Assembly: GCF_937893305.1 (NCBI RefSeq)
Contig: NZ_CALBGN010000017.1
Coordinates: forward strand, 1-60,213
Reading direction: 5' to 3'
From: an uncultured Helicobacter sp.
Lineage (GTDB): Bacteria; Campylobacterota; Campylobacteria; Campylobacterales; Helicobacteraceae
Length of the DNA: 60,213 bases
A program made the translations under genes and the position numbers. Below, piece after piece: positions 50,013-58,230 of this stretch; the stretch's first letter is position 1; each line of letters opens with the position of its first letter. The notes beneath the pieces were generated by a model that did no database searches, was not told the DNA's origin, and worked only from the letters and a program-made list of their open reading frames with translations.

Positions 50013-50870
50013 ATGCAGGTTTTGCAAAAGATTAAGGATTTTAGAGAGCTTGTAATGTTTGAGCATAGTATTTTTTCTATGCCCTTTATTTTTATTGCAA
50101 TGGTTACAGCAGCACAAGGCTGGTTTGGCGTTAAACTGCTTGTGTTTGGAGTGATTGCAAGCGTGAGTGCTAGAAATTTTGCAATGGCGTTTAATCGCTT
50201 GGTAGATGTAAGATTTGATGCCACAAATCCACGCACAAAAAATCGCCCAAGTGTAGATGGTAGAATCTCTAAAAAGGCAATGTTAGTTTTTATTCTTGCT
50301 AATGCGTTAGTTTTTATAGCAATGGGATATGTGATTAATCCTTTGTGTTTTTATCTCTCTTTTCCAATTTTGATGATTTTAGCAAGTTATTCTTTAATGA
50401 AGAGATTTTCTAGTGCAGCACATTTGGTGCTTGGACTCTCTTTAGGGCTTGCACCTATTGCTGGAGTTGCAGCAGTTAGCGGAGAGATTCCATTGTGGAG
50501 TGTGTATTTATGCTCTGGTGTGCTTTTTTGGGTAGCTGGGTTTGATTTGCTCTATGCTTTGCAAGATATAAATCACGATAAAAGAGAAGGATTATATTCT
50601 GTGCCAAGTGTGTTTGGCGTGCAAAAAACTCTTTGGATTTCACGAATTTTTCACGCATTAACGCTTGTTTTTTGGGCGTTGTTTATTAAAGAAGCTAATC
50701 TTGGGTTTTGGATGTGGATAGGGCTTTTAGTGGCTTTTGTTGCATTGTGTTTTGAGCAGTATTTAGTGTCTAAAAATTTTGAGCATATCCCGCGTGCGTT
50801 CTTCACGGTTAATGGTTATTTGGGGATTGCATTTTTGGGATTTTGTATTATGGATTTTATTGCTAAATAA
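50013..50870 (+). CDS. mqnP: UbiA-family prenyltransferase, probably MqnP of menaquinone synthesis
   Basis: About eight transmembrane helices with both Asp-rich prenyl-diphosphate motifs: NRLVDVRFDATNPRTKNRP near residue 66-84 and DLLYALQDINHDKREGLYSVP near 178-198. Helicobacter make menaquinone by the futalosine route, in which this UbiA-type protein (MqnP) prenylates the ring; they lack ubiquinone. It is next to comEC, as in H. pylori HP1360-HP1361. AAGGAAG precedes ATG. 285 residues. Confidence 0.85.
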   Translation: MQVLQKIKDFRELVMFEHSIFSMPFIFIAMVTAAQGWFGVKLLVFGVIASVSARNFAMAFNRLVDVRFDATNPRTKNRPSVDGRISKKAMLVFILANALVFIAMGYVINPLCFYLSFPILMILASYSLMKRFSSAAHLVLGLSLGLAPIAGVAAVSGEIPLWSVYLCSGVLFWVAGFDLLYALQDINHDKREGLYSVPSVFGVQKTLWISRIFHALTLVFWALFIKEANLGFWMWIGLLVAFVALCFEQYLVSKNFEHIPRAFFTVNGYLGIAFLGFCIMDFIAK

Positions 50871-50881
50871 ATGGAGAATTT

Positions 50882-51427
50882 ATGGAAAATTTTGCAAAAA
50901 GTCGATTGATTCAAACATCGTTAAATATAGAATATGAGGCGGTGCATAATAATGCAGAAGCTTTTGTGGAAGAATTTAATAAACTCACTCAAAGTGATGA
51001 AGACCCTATTGGAGAATGGTTGCGTTTAACGCGCGCTAAAAAGGGAAATTTGGAATCGGATAATGTAGTAATTTTAGAATTACTTGTAGAAATTTATAGA
51101 AAAATAGAATCCCTTGAAGCGCGTATTAGTGGAGATAAAAAGAACTATGTAGCTCTAAAAAACAAAGGGAGTATTAATACAATTGGACATAGTTGCTTTG
51201 CGCTTAAAGATTCCAACCTTTTAGAAAATACGCTTTATTATGGTAGAATAGAGCTTCCAACTTTTCCTACGCGCATTGTCCCAGTGTATTTTGTGTATCA
51301 TTCTTCGCTTGCGTGGATTGAGCAGATTCATGGGCGTGATGAAGTAGAATGGGATAGCTATGTTGCAAGTAAAGAGCGCGCATTGATTCGCTCAATTAAG
51401 AATAGCAAAAAGGCAGAGAATGGATAG
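50882..51427 (+). CDS. Conserved hypothetical protein
   Basis: A 181-residue soluble protein with no signal peptide. The first ~90 residues are helical and charged; the rest is beta-rich (KGSINTIGHSCFAL, YGRIELPTFPTRIVPVYFVY) and weakly recalls PilZ-like barrels, but the RxxxR and DxSxxG motifs of c-di-GMP binding are absent. Starts 11 bp after the prenyltransferase with GGAGAA and overlaps the next gene by 8 bp. Function not known. Confidence 0.7.
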   Translation: MENFAKSRLIQTSLNIEYEAVHNNAEAFVEEFNKLTQSDEDPIGEWLRLTRAKKGNLESDNVVILELLVEIYRKIESLEARISGDKKNYVALKNKGSINTIGHSCFALKDSNLLENTLYYGRIELPTFPTRIVPVYFVYHSSLAWIEQIHGRDEVEWDSYVASKERALIRSIKNSKKAENG

Positions 51428-51980
51428 TGAGATAAATATTATGCTTTGGGGTGGGATTGGGATTGGCATTGCTTTTATCCTGTTAGTTGTATATTTGTAT
51501 CTAAAAGAGAGTGAAAGCACTAGGCGTGCTAGGCGTTATGAAAAATCTATTGAAGAGTTAAATAAAGAAATCTATCGTTTAACAAAGCGCATCAAAGAAC
51601 AAGAAGGGGAGCTTGAACGCTTTAAGATTAGCATTAAAGCACAGATTTATCAAGATACGCGCTTGGAGATGAAAAATTTGTTAGATACAAATTTAAGTGC
51701 GCAAGTCGCTCCGTTGCGTAATGATATGGAATCTATAAAAGCACAATGGCAAGGAACAAAAGGTGTTTTAGAGAATTTAGAGCATTTAGAAAACAAAGTA
51801 TTTTCGCTTGAGGATAGAATTAAAGAGTTTGCTTATACGCCTACAAGCTCTACAAATATTGATGAAGGGCGGATTATTGCGATGTTTAAAGATGGTTGGA
51901 GTGTGGATTCTATCGCAAAGGAATTGCGTATTGGCAAGGGTGAAGTAGAATTTACTCTAAAATTTGCTAATCTAAGCTAA
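51420..51980 (+). CDS. Membrane-anchored coiled-coil protein with C-terminal HTH-like segment
   Basis: One transmembrane helix at about residues 8-28, a basic stop-transfer stretch (RRARRYEK), a long coiled coil (about 38-140), and a C-terminal MFKDGWSVDSIAKELRIGKGEVEFTLKFA that reads as a small helix-turn-helix. The layout recalls DUF6115-type proteins. It overlaps the upstream gene by 8 bp and is 9 bp from thrB. Role unknown. Confidence 0.7.
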   Translation: MDSEINIMLWGGIGIGIAFILLVVYLYLKESESTRRARRYEKSIEELNKEIYRLTKRIKEQEGELERFKISIKAQIYQDTRLEMKNLLDTNLSAQVAPLRNDMESIKAQWQGTKGVLENLEHLENKVFSLEDRIKEFAYTPTSSTNIDEGRIIAMFKDGWSVDSIAKELRIGKGEVEFTLKFANLS

Positions 51981-51989
51981 GGGGTAGAA

Positions 51990-52907
51990 ATGGAGTTTCG
52001 TGTCCCTGCAACAAGTGCGAATTTGGGTCCGGGCTTTGATAGTTTGGGATTGGCACTTAAGCTGTATAATCGTTTTAGTATAAAGCCTGCTAAAATCACT
52101 TCTATCCAAATTCATGGCGAAGGCTCTAAAAATCCAAAATTGCGCGTGGATAATGTGTTTGTTAGAATTTTTAATGAGCAGCTTAAAAAACTTACAGGTT
52201 CTACATCGCCTTTTAAATTTGTTTTTGATAATGCAATCCCTATTTCTAGGGGTCTTGGTAGCAGTTCAGCAGTTATTATTGGTGCGATTTCAGCAGCATT
52301 TAAAGTCGCACAAGTGCCTTTTGATAAACAAAAAATTATCAATCTTGCCTTGCGTTATGAATCCCACCCAGATAATATTACGCCTGCTTGTATGGGAGGT
52401 TTTAATGTCTGTATGTTGGCAAATCGTGATAAAGAAGTGCGTTTTATCAATCAATCTTTGCCCAATAGTATTGCTGCTGTTGTTGTGATTCCAAATCAAT
52501 CTACTTCTACACATCTTTCACGCCAAAGCCTACCTAAACGCTATTTTCAAAAAGATGCTGTGTTTAATCTCTCGCACGCAAGCTTGCTATCAAGTGCGTT
52601 TATAACAGGGCGTTTTGATCTGTTGCGTGAGGCAAGCCAAGATAGATTCCATCAATTTTATAGAATGAAGCAAATTCCGCTTCTTTTTGAAGTGCAACGC
52701 ACTGCTTTGCAAAATGGTGCGTTAATGAGCACGCTTTCAGGTAGTGGCTCAAGCTTTTTTAATTTGTGCTACGAAGAAGATAGAAAGCATCTTTTTGATG
52801 TGTTATCTAAGAAATTTTTTAAACTGAAAGTTTTAAGCTTGGAGTTTGATAATGATGGTGTGTTCTTTGAGAGTTTAGAGCATCTTGATGATGAATTTAA
52901 GTTCTAG
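51990..52907 (+). CDS. thrB: Homoserine kinase
   Basis: GHMP kinase that phosphorylates homoserine for threonine synthesis. Starts FRVPATSANLGPGFDSLGLAL, with the GHMP ATP loop PISRGLGSSSAVIIG near residue 84 and the C-terminal LSGSGSSFFNL near 250. Length 305 is normal. ATG follows AAGGGG. It competes for the same substrate as metA at 35599. Confidence 0.97.
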   Translation: MEFRVPATSANLGPGFDSLGLALKLYNRFSIKPAKITSIQIHGEGSKNPKLRVDNVFVRIFNEQLKKLTGSTSPFKFVFDNAIPISRGLGSSSAVIIGAISAAFKVAQVPFDKQKIINLALRYESHPDNITPACMGGFNVCMLANRDKEVRFINQSLPNSIAAVVVIPNQSTSTHLSRQSLPKRYFQKDAVFNLSHASLLSSAFITGRFDLLREASQDRFHQFYRMKQIPLLFEVQRTALQNGALMSTLSGSGSSFFNLCYEEDRKHLFDVLSKKFFKLKVLSLEFDNDGVFFESLEHLDDEFKF

Positions 52908-52912
52908 TTTGC

Positions 52913-52918
52913 TATAAT
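52913..52918 (+). promoter_or_regulatory. -10 box TATAAT in front of ylxR-infB
   Basis: TATAAT ends nine bases before the ylxR ATG (52927). If used, the transcript would begin at about 52925 and be nearly leaderless; otherwise the gene relies on read-through from thrB with the weak site GAGAG. Confidence 0.45.
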
Positions 52919-52926
52919 GAGAGTTT

Positions 52927-53172
52927 ATGTCTAGTCCGGTTAGAATGTGTGTTGTGTGTAGGGGGAGATTTCCACAAGATTCCTTATTTCGCTTGCAATA
53001 TCAAAATTCTAAATTGCAAGTGTTTGAAGGTGTTGGCAGGAGTTTTTATGTTTGCCAAAGCTGCCAAAATGCTCCAAAATTGAACGATCACATTATAAGA
53101 GTTTGTAGATTGGATAAAAAACACAAAGAGATCATTAAATCCGCATTAAAGGAGATTTTTTTATATGGATAA
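52927..53172 (+). CDS. ylxR: YlxR (DUF448) family protein
   Basis: An 81-residue protein with RMCVVCRGRFPQDSLFRL at the N-terminus and GRSFYVCQSC near residue 37: the two CxxC pairs of the YlxR fold. YlxR is RNA-binding and in some bacteria tunes RNase P or rRNA-related functions. Position directly upstream of infB, with an 8-bp overlap, is the usual one. Confidence 0.9.
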   Translation: MSSPVRMCVVCRGRFPQDSLFRLQYQNSKLQVFEGVGRSFYVCQSCQNAPKLNDHIIRVCRLDKKHKEIIKSALKEIFLYG

Positions 53173-55873
53173 AATCCGTATTAGTCAAATTGCTAAAGAG
53201 TTAAGTAAGACAAGCAAAGAAGTCTTACAAAAAGCTGAAGAGCTAGGTTTTGAGGTGAAAACTGCTTCAAGTGCTGTTACAGCCACTGAAGCAGATGTTC
53301 TTTATAACTACATTTTATCAGGTGTTCTTCCAGATACAGGCAAAGAAAGTTCTAAAAAAGTTGCAACTAAGGAATCCAAAAATGATTCCAAAAAAAATGT
53401 AAAAGAGAGTGCAAAAAAAGCTAGTATAGAAAAGGATTCTAAAAAGCCAAAACCTTCTACACCAAAGGCTACTAAACCCACAAAGGATTCTCCAAACAAA
53501 GCATCACTTAAAGAAAATGTGTTAGACAAACAAGAATCAAAAGAAACATCACAATCTAAAGCAAGCGATACACAAAAAGAACCTAAAGAAGAGGTCTTAA
53601 TGGATGCTCCAAAAAAGGAATCTAAAGAAGAATCTAAAGAAGAATCTAAAGAAAATTCAGCAATCAAACGCACAGGATTAAGAATTGTCAAAAAGCGCGA
53701 TTTTAAGACGGAATCTAAAGAGATAAAAGAACCCCAAAAGCAAGAGCGCAAGGAATCTCCACGCACTTTGCAAGATTTGTTAGGGAATTTAGAGGATAAC
53801 CCAACACAGCAAAAGAAAAAGAAAAAAGAAAAATCAAGCCTGCAAGCTAGCAAGAATCTTGGACAGCAAAAAATGGACTTGCTAGACAATAGAGAGTTTC
53901 AAAGTATGCACGATGATGATGAAGAAGATGGAATCATTTTGTTTGATTTAAGCGTGCAAGATGAACGCGATATGGACGAAGAAGAAAACGAACGCAAGAC
54001 AACAACGGAGCGCATTAAAGTGCAACGCCACAATCCTTTTATGGAGCAAGGAAGCACAAGACGTTCTAGTCGCAAAAAAGCTCCAAAAGTTCAAAAAACC
54101 CAAGAAACAATAAGTGGTATTGTGAAAATACCAGAAGAAATTCGTGCTTATGAGTTTGCAGAGAAAATTGGCAGAACCACAGGAGAAGTGATTAAAGTGC
54201 TATTTAGCCTTGGAATGATGATTACTAAAAATGACTTCTTAGAAAAAGATGCTATTGAGATTTTAGCAGAAGAATTTGGTGTGCAAGTGGAGCTTTTAAA
54301 CACTGCTGATGAGCTAGATTATACACAGCTGCACGCAAATGAAGATGAAGTGGAGCATTTAATCACGCGCGCTCCTGTTGTTACAATTATGGGGCATGTA
54401 GATCACGGAAAAACCTCTTTGCTAGATTATATTAGAAATACTAAAATTGCTTCAGGTGAAGCAGGAGGCATCACGCAACACATCGGTGCTTACACGATTA
54501 GCAAGGGTGATAGAGAGATTACTTTTATTGATACGCCCGGACACGAAGCATTTAGCGAAATGCGTGCTAGAGGAGCTTCTGTTACAGATGTGGCAATTAT
54601 TGTTATTGCAGCAGATGATGGGGTAAAACCACAAACCATTGAAGCGTTAAACCATGCAAAAGCTGCAAATGCTCCTATTATTATTGCGGTTAATAAAATT
54701 GACAAGCCTGATGCAAACCCAGATAAACTCAAAGCAGAGGCTGCTGAATTAGGCTTCACGCCACTTGAGTGGGGTGGAGAATATGAGTTTGTGCATATTT
54801 CTGCAAAAACAGGAGAAGGGATTGATGATTTATTAGAAACAATTTTACTTCAAGCAGAAATTTTGGACTTAAAGGCAAACCCAAATCGTCCTGCGCGTGC
54901 TATTGTGATTGAAAGTAGCTTAGAGAAAGGCAAAGGTCCTGTTGCAACACTTATTGTTCAAAATGGAACACTAAAGGTTGGAGATAGCATTATTGCGGAT
55001 ACAGCCTTTGGTCGCGTAAGAGCAATTAGTGATGATTTAGGGCGTTCTATCTCTCGCATTACACCTTCTGGTGTTGGTGTGATTACGGGTTTAAGCGAAG
55101 TGCCGCCAGCAGGTTCTGTGCTTCTAGCAGTAGAAAATGACACGATTGCTAGAGATTACGCACAAAAGCGTGCCGCGTACTTGCGTCAAAAAGAGCTTTC
55201 ACATTCCACAAAGGTTTCTTTTGATGAGTTAAGCTCGATGGTTGCACTAGGACAACTAAAAAGCCTACCAGTGATTATTAAAGCAGATACGCAAGGGAGT
55301 TTAGAAGCAATCCGTGGAAGTTTAGAAAAACTTCAAAATCAAGAAGTTAAAGTTAATATTATCCATAAAGGCGTAGGTGGTATTACAGAGAGTGATGTAA
55401 CGCTTGCTGGGGCTAGCACAAATTGCGTGATTTTGGGTTTTAATGTCCGTCCAACAGGAAGCGTTAAAAACAAAGCAAAAGAACTTGGAATAGAGATTAA
55501 AACCTATTCTATTATTTATGCTTTATTAGATGATATTAAAGCCTTGCTTGGCGGACTTCTCTCGCCTGTTATGGAAGAAGAAAATACAGGGCAAGCAGAG
55601 GTTAGAGAAACATTTACTTTAGCAAAGGTTGGTACAATTGCAGGCTGTTTTGTTACAGAAGGCACAATTCAGCGTGGAATCAAAGTGCGCTTAATCCGCA
55701 ATGGCGTGGTGATTCATACAGGAAATATTGCTTCTTTAAAACGCTTTAAAGATGACGCAAGAGAAGTTGCTAAGGGCTTTGAATGCGGAATTATGCTAGA
55801 AGATTATAATGATATTCAAATTGGCGATGTGTTTGAAACCTATAAAGAAGTAGAAAAACAAAGGACGCTTTAA
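53165..55873 (+). CDS. infB: Translation initiation factor IF-2
   Basis: GTPase that delivers fMet-tRNA to the 30S subunit. The N-terminal domain (IRISQIAKELSKTSKEVLQKAEELG) is followed by a ~270-residue low-complexity linker of Lys, Glu and Ser with repeated ESKEESKEE, a second IF2-N fold near residue 325-375, then the G domain: G1 GHVDHGKTS near 410, GGITQHIG (G2), DTPGHEAF (G3) and NKIDKPDANP (G4). Domains II-IV reach a normal C-terminus. Length 902. The stop overlaps rbfA by one base. Confidence 0.98.
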   Translation: MDKIRISQIAKELSKTSKEVLQKAEELGFEVKTASSAVTATEADVLYNYILSGVLPDTGKESSKKVATKESKNDSKKNVKESAKKASIEKDSKKPKPSTPKATKPTKDSPNKASLKENVLDKQESKETSQSKASDTQKEPKEEVLMDAPKKESKEESKEESKENSAIKRTGLRIVKKRDFKTESKEIKEPQKQERKESPRTLQDLLGNLEDNPTQQKKKKKEKSSLQASKNLGQQKMDLLDNREFQSMHDDDEEDGIILFDLSVQDERDMDEEENERKTTTERIKVQRHNPFMEQGSTRRSSRKKAPKVQKTQETISGIVKIPEEIRAYEFAEKIGRTTGEVIKVLFSLGMMITKNDFLEKDAIEILAEEFGVQVELLNTADELDYTQLHANEDEVEHLITRAPVVTIMGHVDHGKTSLLDYIRNTKIASGEAGGITQHIGAYTISKGDREITFIDTPGHEAFSEMRARGASVTDVAIIVIAADDGVKPQTIEALNHAKAANAPIIIAVNKIDKPDANPDKLKAEAAELGFTPLEWGGEYEFVHISAKTGEGIDDLLETILLQAEILDLKANPNRPARAIVIESSLEKGKGPVATLIVQNGTLKVGDSIIADTAFGRVRAISDDLGRSISRITPSGVGVITGLSEVPPAGSVLLAVENDTIARDYAQKRAAYLRQKELSHSTKVSFDELSSMVALGQLKSLPVIIKADTQGSLEAIRGSLEKLQNQEVKVNIIHKGVGGITESDVTLAGASTNCVILGFNVRPTGSVKNKAKELGIEIKTYSIIYALLDDIKALLGGLLSPVMEEENTGQAEVRETFTLAKVGTIAGCFVTEGTIQRGIKVRLIRNGVVIHTGNIASLKRFKDDAREVAKGFECGIMLEDYNDIQIGDVFETYKEVEKQRTL

Positions 55874-56232
55874 TGCTAAAACTTGCACGCACACAATCTC
55901 TTTTAAAAGAGATTTTGCCTAGTGCTTTAGCAAATCTAAGTGATACGCGCATTAATGCTTTAAATATTGTTGATGTTCGCTGTTCGCGCGGAAAATATTC
56001 TGCTGAAGTATTTTTAAGTGCGCCTTTTGCCACAGAAAAAGAAAAAGCAGAGATTTTAAAACAGCTAAAAAAGGCGCATAATTTAATTAAAGAATTTTGT
56101 TTGGAAGAAACAGGTTGGTTTCGCTGTCCTAACTTTAAATTTATTTTTGATGGGAGCTTGGAGAGAGAAACTCACTTAGAAAAAATCTTTGAAACCTTAC
56201 AAAAAGAGCGTGAAAAAAAGGAATCTAAATGA
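55873..56232 (+). CDS. rbfA: Ribosome-binding factor A
   Basis: Late 30S maturation factor with a KH-like fold. RTQSLLKEILPSALANLSDTRI and the body RGKYSAEVFLSAPF, then EFCLEETGWFRCPNFKFIFD; FKFIFDGSLERE is the family C-terminal motif (x-P-x-L-x-F-x-x-D). 119 residues, coupled to infB (one-base overlap) and rimP (4-base overlap). Confidence 0.93.
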   Translation: MLKLARTQSLLKEILPSALANLSDTRINALNIVDVRCSRGKYSAEVFLSAPFATEKEKAEILKQLKKAHNLIKEFCLEETGWFRCPNFKFIFDGSLERETHLEKIFETLQKEREKKESK

Positions 56233-56681
56233 CAATCTCTCTAAATTTAGAAGAAAAAATCAAAGCCTTAGTGGAAAGCTTGGGCTTTGGATTGTATGAT
56301 GTTTTAACCTTAAAAGAAAATGAAAACCAAATTTTACGCATTTGCATTACAAAAAATATGGAATCTAAAAGCGTAAGCCTTGATGATTGCCAAGAAGTGA
56401 GCCTTGCGCTCTCTCCCTTGCTTGATGTAGAAATGCCAGATTTTGAGAAGTATTACTTAGAAGTTAGCTCTCCTGGGATTGAGCGTGTTTTAAAAACCTT
56501 AGCGCATTATCAAGGCGCAATTAATGAACTTATAAAAATCAAAACATTTGAAGAAATTGCAGGTAAAAAAGAGTTTAAAGGCAGACTAGTAAGTGTTAGC
56601 GAAACTGCACTTGTGTTAGAAAACCACATAGAGATTCCACTAAAACTCATTAAAAAGGCGCAAACTTATTTTGAGTGGTAA
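56229..56681 (+). CDS. rimP: Ribosome maturation factor RimP
   Basis: 30S assembly factor. LEEKIKALVESLGFGLYDVLTLKENENQIL at the start, LDDCQEVSLALSPLLDVE near 53, and YLEVSSPGIERVLKTLAHY near 78, the most conserved RimP motif (EVSSPG-x-R-L). 150 residues. ATGA overlap with rbfA. Clusters infB-rbfA-rimP are widespread. Confidence 0.95.
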   Translation: MTISLNLEEKIKALVESLGFGLYDVLTLKENENQILRICITKNMESKSVSLDDCQEVSLALSPLLDVEMPDFEKYYLEVSSPGIERVLKTLAHYQGAINELIKIKTFEEIAGKKEFKGRLVSVSETALVLENHIEIPLKLIKKAQTYFEW

Positions 56682-56684
56682 GCA

Positions 56685-57731
56685 ATGCTAACACACGCCT
56701 TTTATTTAGATCTATGCTTACAATGTGCGTGGAGTGAGCAGCTAAAAACACTTCCAAATCCTGCTGTTGCAGCCTTAGTGTTGGATAAAAATGGAAAAAT
56801 TTTAAGCCTAGAATCCCACAAAGAGTGTGGCAAGCCGCACGCTGAAGTTCTAGCTTTGCAAAAAGCTTATGCGATTTTAAGTGGCGATTATACAATTCTC
56901 TCTTTAACAGACTCTAAAGCAATCCATAACTATCTTTTAAAAAATGCGATTCTAACTTTTAAGGACACAACACTTTATGTAACCCTAGAACCTTGCAGCA
57001 GTAATAAAAAAGGGCAAACTCCATCTTGCGCCTCTTTACTAAAAGCCCTAAAGCCAAAATGCGTTATCATTGCCACTAAAGATTGTAACAAAGACGCAAA
57101 AGATGGAGCGCAAGAGCTTTTAGAAGATGGGATTTGCGTGGTTAAAGCGTGGGAAGAGAAAGACTTACAAGAATGTTACAAAAGAGCAAATGCGCTTTTA
57201 CTCCCATTTAACGCTCTGCAAACTCAAGGTAAGTTTATGTTTTTTAAATACGCAAGTAGGCTTGATGGCAGCATTGATGGTGGGCAAATCAGCACACGCC
57301 AAGCACAAAGTCTAATGCATAATTACCGAACCAAAGCAGATGTGCTGTTGATTTCTGGGGAGAGTGTGCGCGTGGATAATCCACGTCTTGATACACGCTT
57401 TGCAACTTTAGAGCAGAGAAATCCAAATGTAGCAATTCTAACACGCCAAAAAGATTTTCCAAAAACCGCGCCTTTATTTAAAGTTCCAAGTCGAAAAGTA
57501 GAGATTTTACACTCCTTAGAAGAGGTAAAATCCTTGCGCGGGTTTATCTTTTGTGAGGGTGGTGTTAGGCTTTTTAATGCGCTAAAAGATGAGATAGATT
57601 TAATGCTTGTGATTTTAAGTCCAAGCTTCAAAAAGGATTCCAATCTTACAATGTCGTTAGATGCGGATTTTAAGCTTTTACATAGCACACAAGTCTCAAA
57701 CGATATTTTTCTATGGCTAGCAAAAATTTAG
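56685..57731 (+). CDS. ribD: Bifunctional riboflavin deaminase-reductase RibD
   Basis: Residues 1-155 are a zinc-dependent pyrimidine deaminase: KTLPNPAVAALVL, then GKPHAEVLAL with the HAE motif near residue 50, and LEPCSSNKKGQTPSCASLLK near 104, the second metal motif. Residues ~170-348 are the reductase: FFKYASRLDGSIDGG, then NYRTKADVLLISGESVRVDNPRL. Starts 4 bp after rimP. No FMN riboswitch is seen upstream; it probably reads from the infB operon. Confidence 0.92.
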   Translation: MLTHAFYLDLCLQCAWSEQLKTLPNPAVAALVLDKNGKILSLESHKECGKPHAEVLALQKAYAILSGDYTILSLTDSKAIHNYLLKNAILTFKDTTLYVTLEPCSSNKKGQTPSCASLLKALKPKCVIIATKDCNKDAKDGAQELLEDGICVVKAWEEKDLQECYKRANALLLPFNALQTQGKFMFFKYASRLDGSIDGGQISTRQAQSLMHNYRTKADVLLISGESVRVDNPRLDTRFATLEQRNPNVAILTRQKDFPKTAPLFKVPSRKVEILHSLEEVKSLRGFIFCEGGVRLFNALKDEIDLMLVILSPSFKKDSNLTMSLDADFKLLHSTQVSNDIFLWLAKI

Positions 57732-57744
57732 ATTCCATATTTTA

Positions 57745-57854
57745 TGTTACAAAATGTAATAAAATATAAATATGTTACTAAAATACACTACTTATAATAA
57801 ATATTTATAAAATATATTCTTTTAAATCTGTTTATTTATGGAATTTTTGTAACA
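57745..57854. promoter_or_regulatory. Repeated TGTTAC half-sites upstream of DUF485-actP
   Basis: TGTTAC occurs at 57745-57750 (followed by AAAATGTAAT, an imperfect palindrome) and 57773-57778, and inverted as GTAACA at 57849-57854, in the 160-bp AT-rich gap before the acetate transporter genes. Regular recurrence suggests binding sites of an unidentified regulator. No promoter box is clear. Confidence 0.3.
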
Positions 57855-57891
57855 TTATAGAAACTAAATTACAATTTGTAAGGAGTGTTTG

Positions 57892-58230
57892 ATGAAAAAA
57901 TCTATGGAGCAATCCATTAAAGAGTTTAAAAAGTTTGTTTCATTTAGAAACAAGGTTGCATTGTGGTTGTCTGCTGTTGTTTTAGTTTGTTATTATGTTT
58001 TTGTGCTTAGTATCGGACTTTTTCCAGAGATTTTAGGATACCGCTTAGGACCAAGCTCAATCACGCTTGGCATTATGGTTGGAATTTTTTTGATTGTTTT
58101 GTGTATTGTCGTAACAGGGCTTTATACGTTTTTTGCAAATCAGTATTTTGATAAACAGCAAGATGAGATTTTGCTTAATTTAGAAGAAAGTGGAGCATTG
58201 GAGGATTTGAAAAATGGTAAAAAATATTAA
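57892..58230 (+). CDS. DUF485 membrane protein, partner of ActP
   Basis: A ~112-residue protein with two transmembrane helices (about residues 23-45 and 62-85). FVSFRNKVALWLSAVVLVCYY and TLGIMVGIFLIVLCIVVTGLYTFFAN-like helix with Y-F-x-N are DUF485 features. DUF485 genes sit directly before actP in many proteobacteria. I chose ATG at 57892 (AAGGAG six bases upstream) over the overlapping TTG. Overlaps actP by 17 bp. Confidence 0.9.
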   Translation: MKKSMEQSIKEFKKFVSFRNKVALWLSAVVLVCYYVFVLSIGLFPEILGYRLGPSSITLGIMVGIFLIVLCIVVTGLYTFFANQYFDKQQDEILLNLEESGALEDLKNGKKY

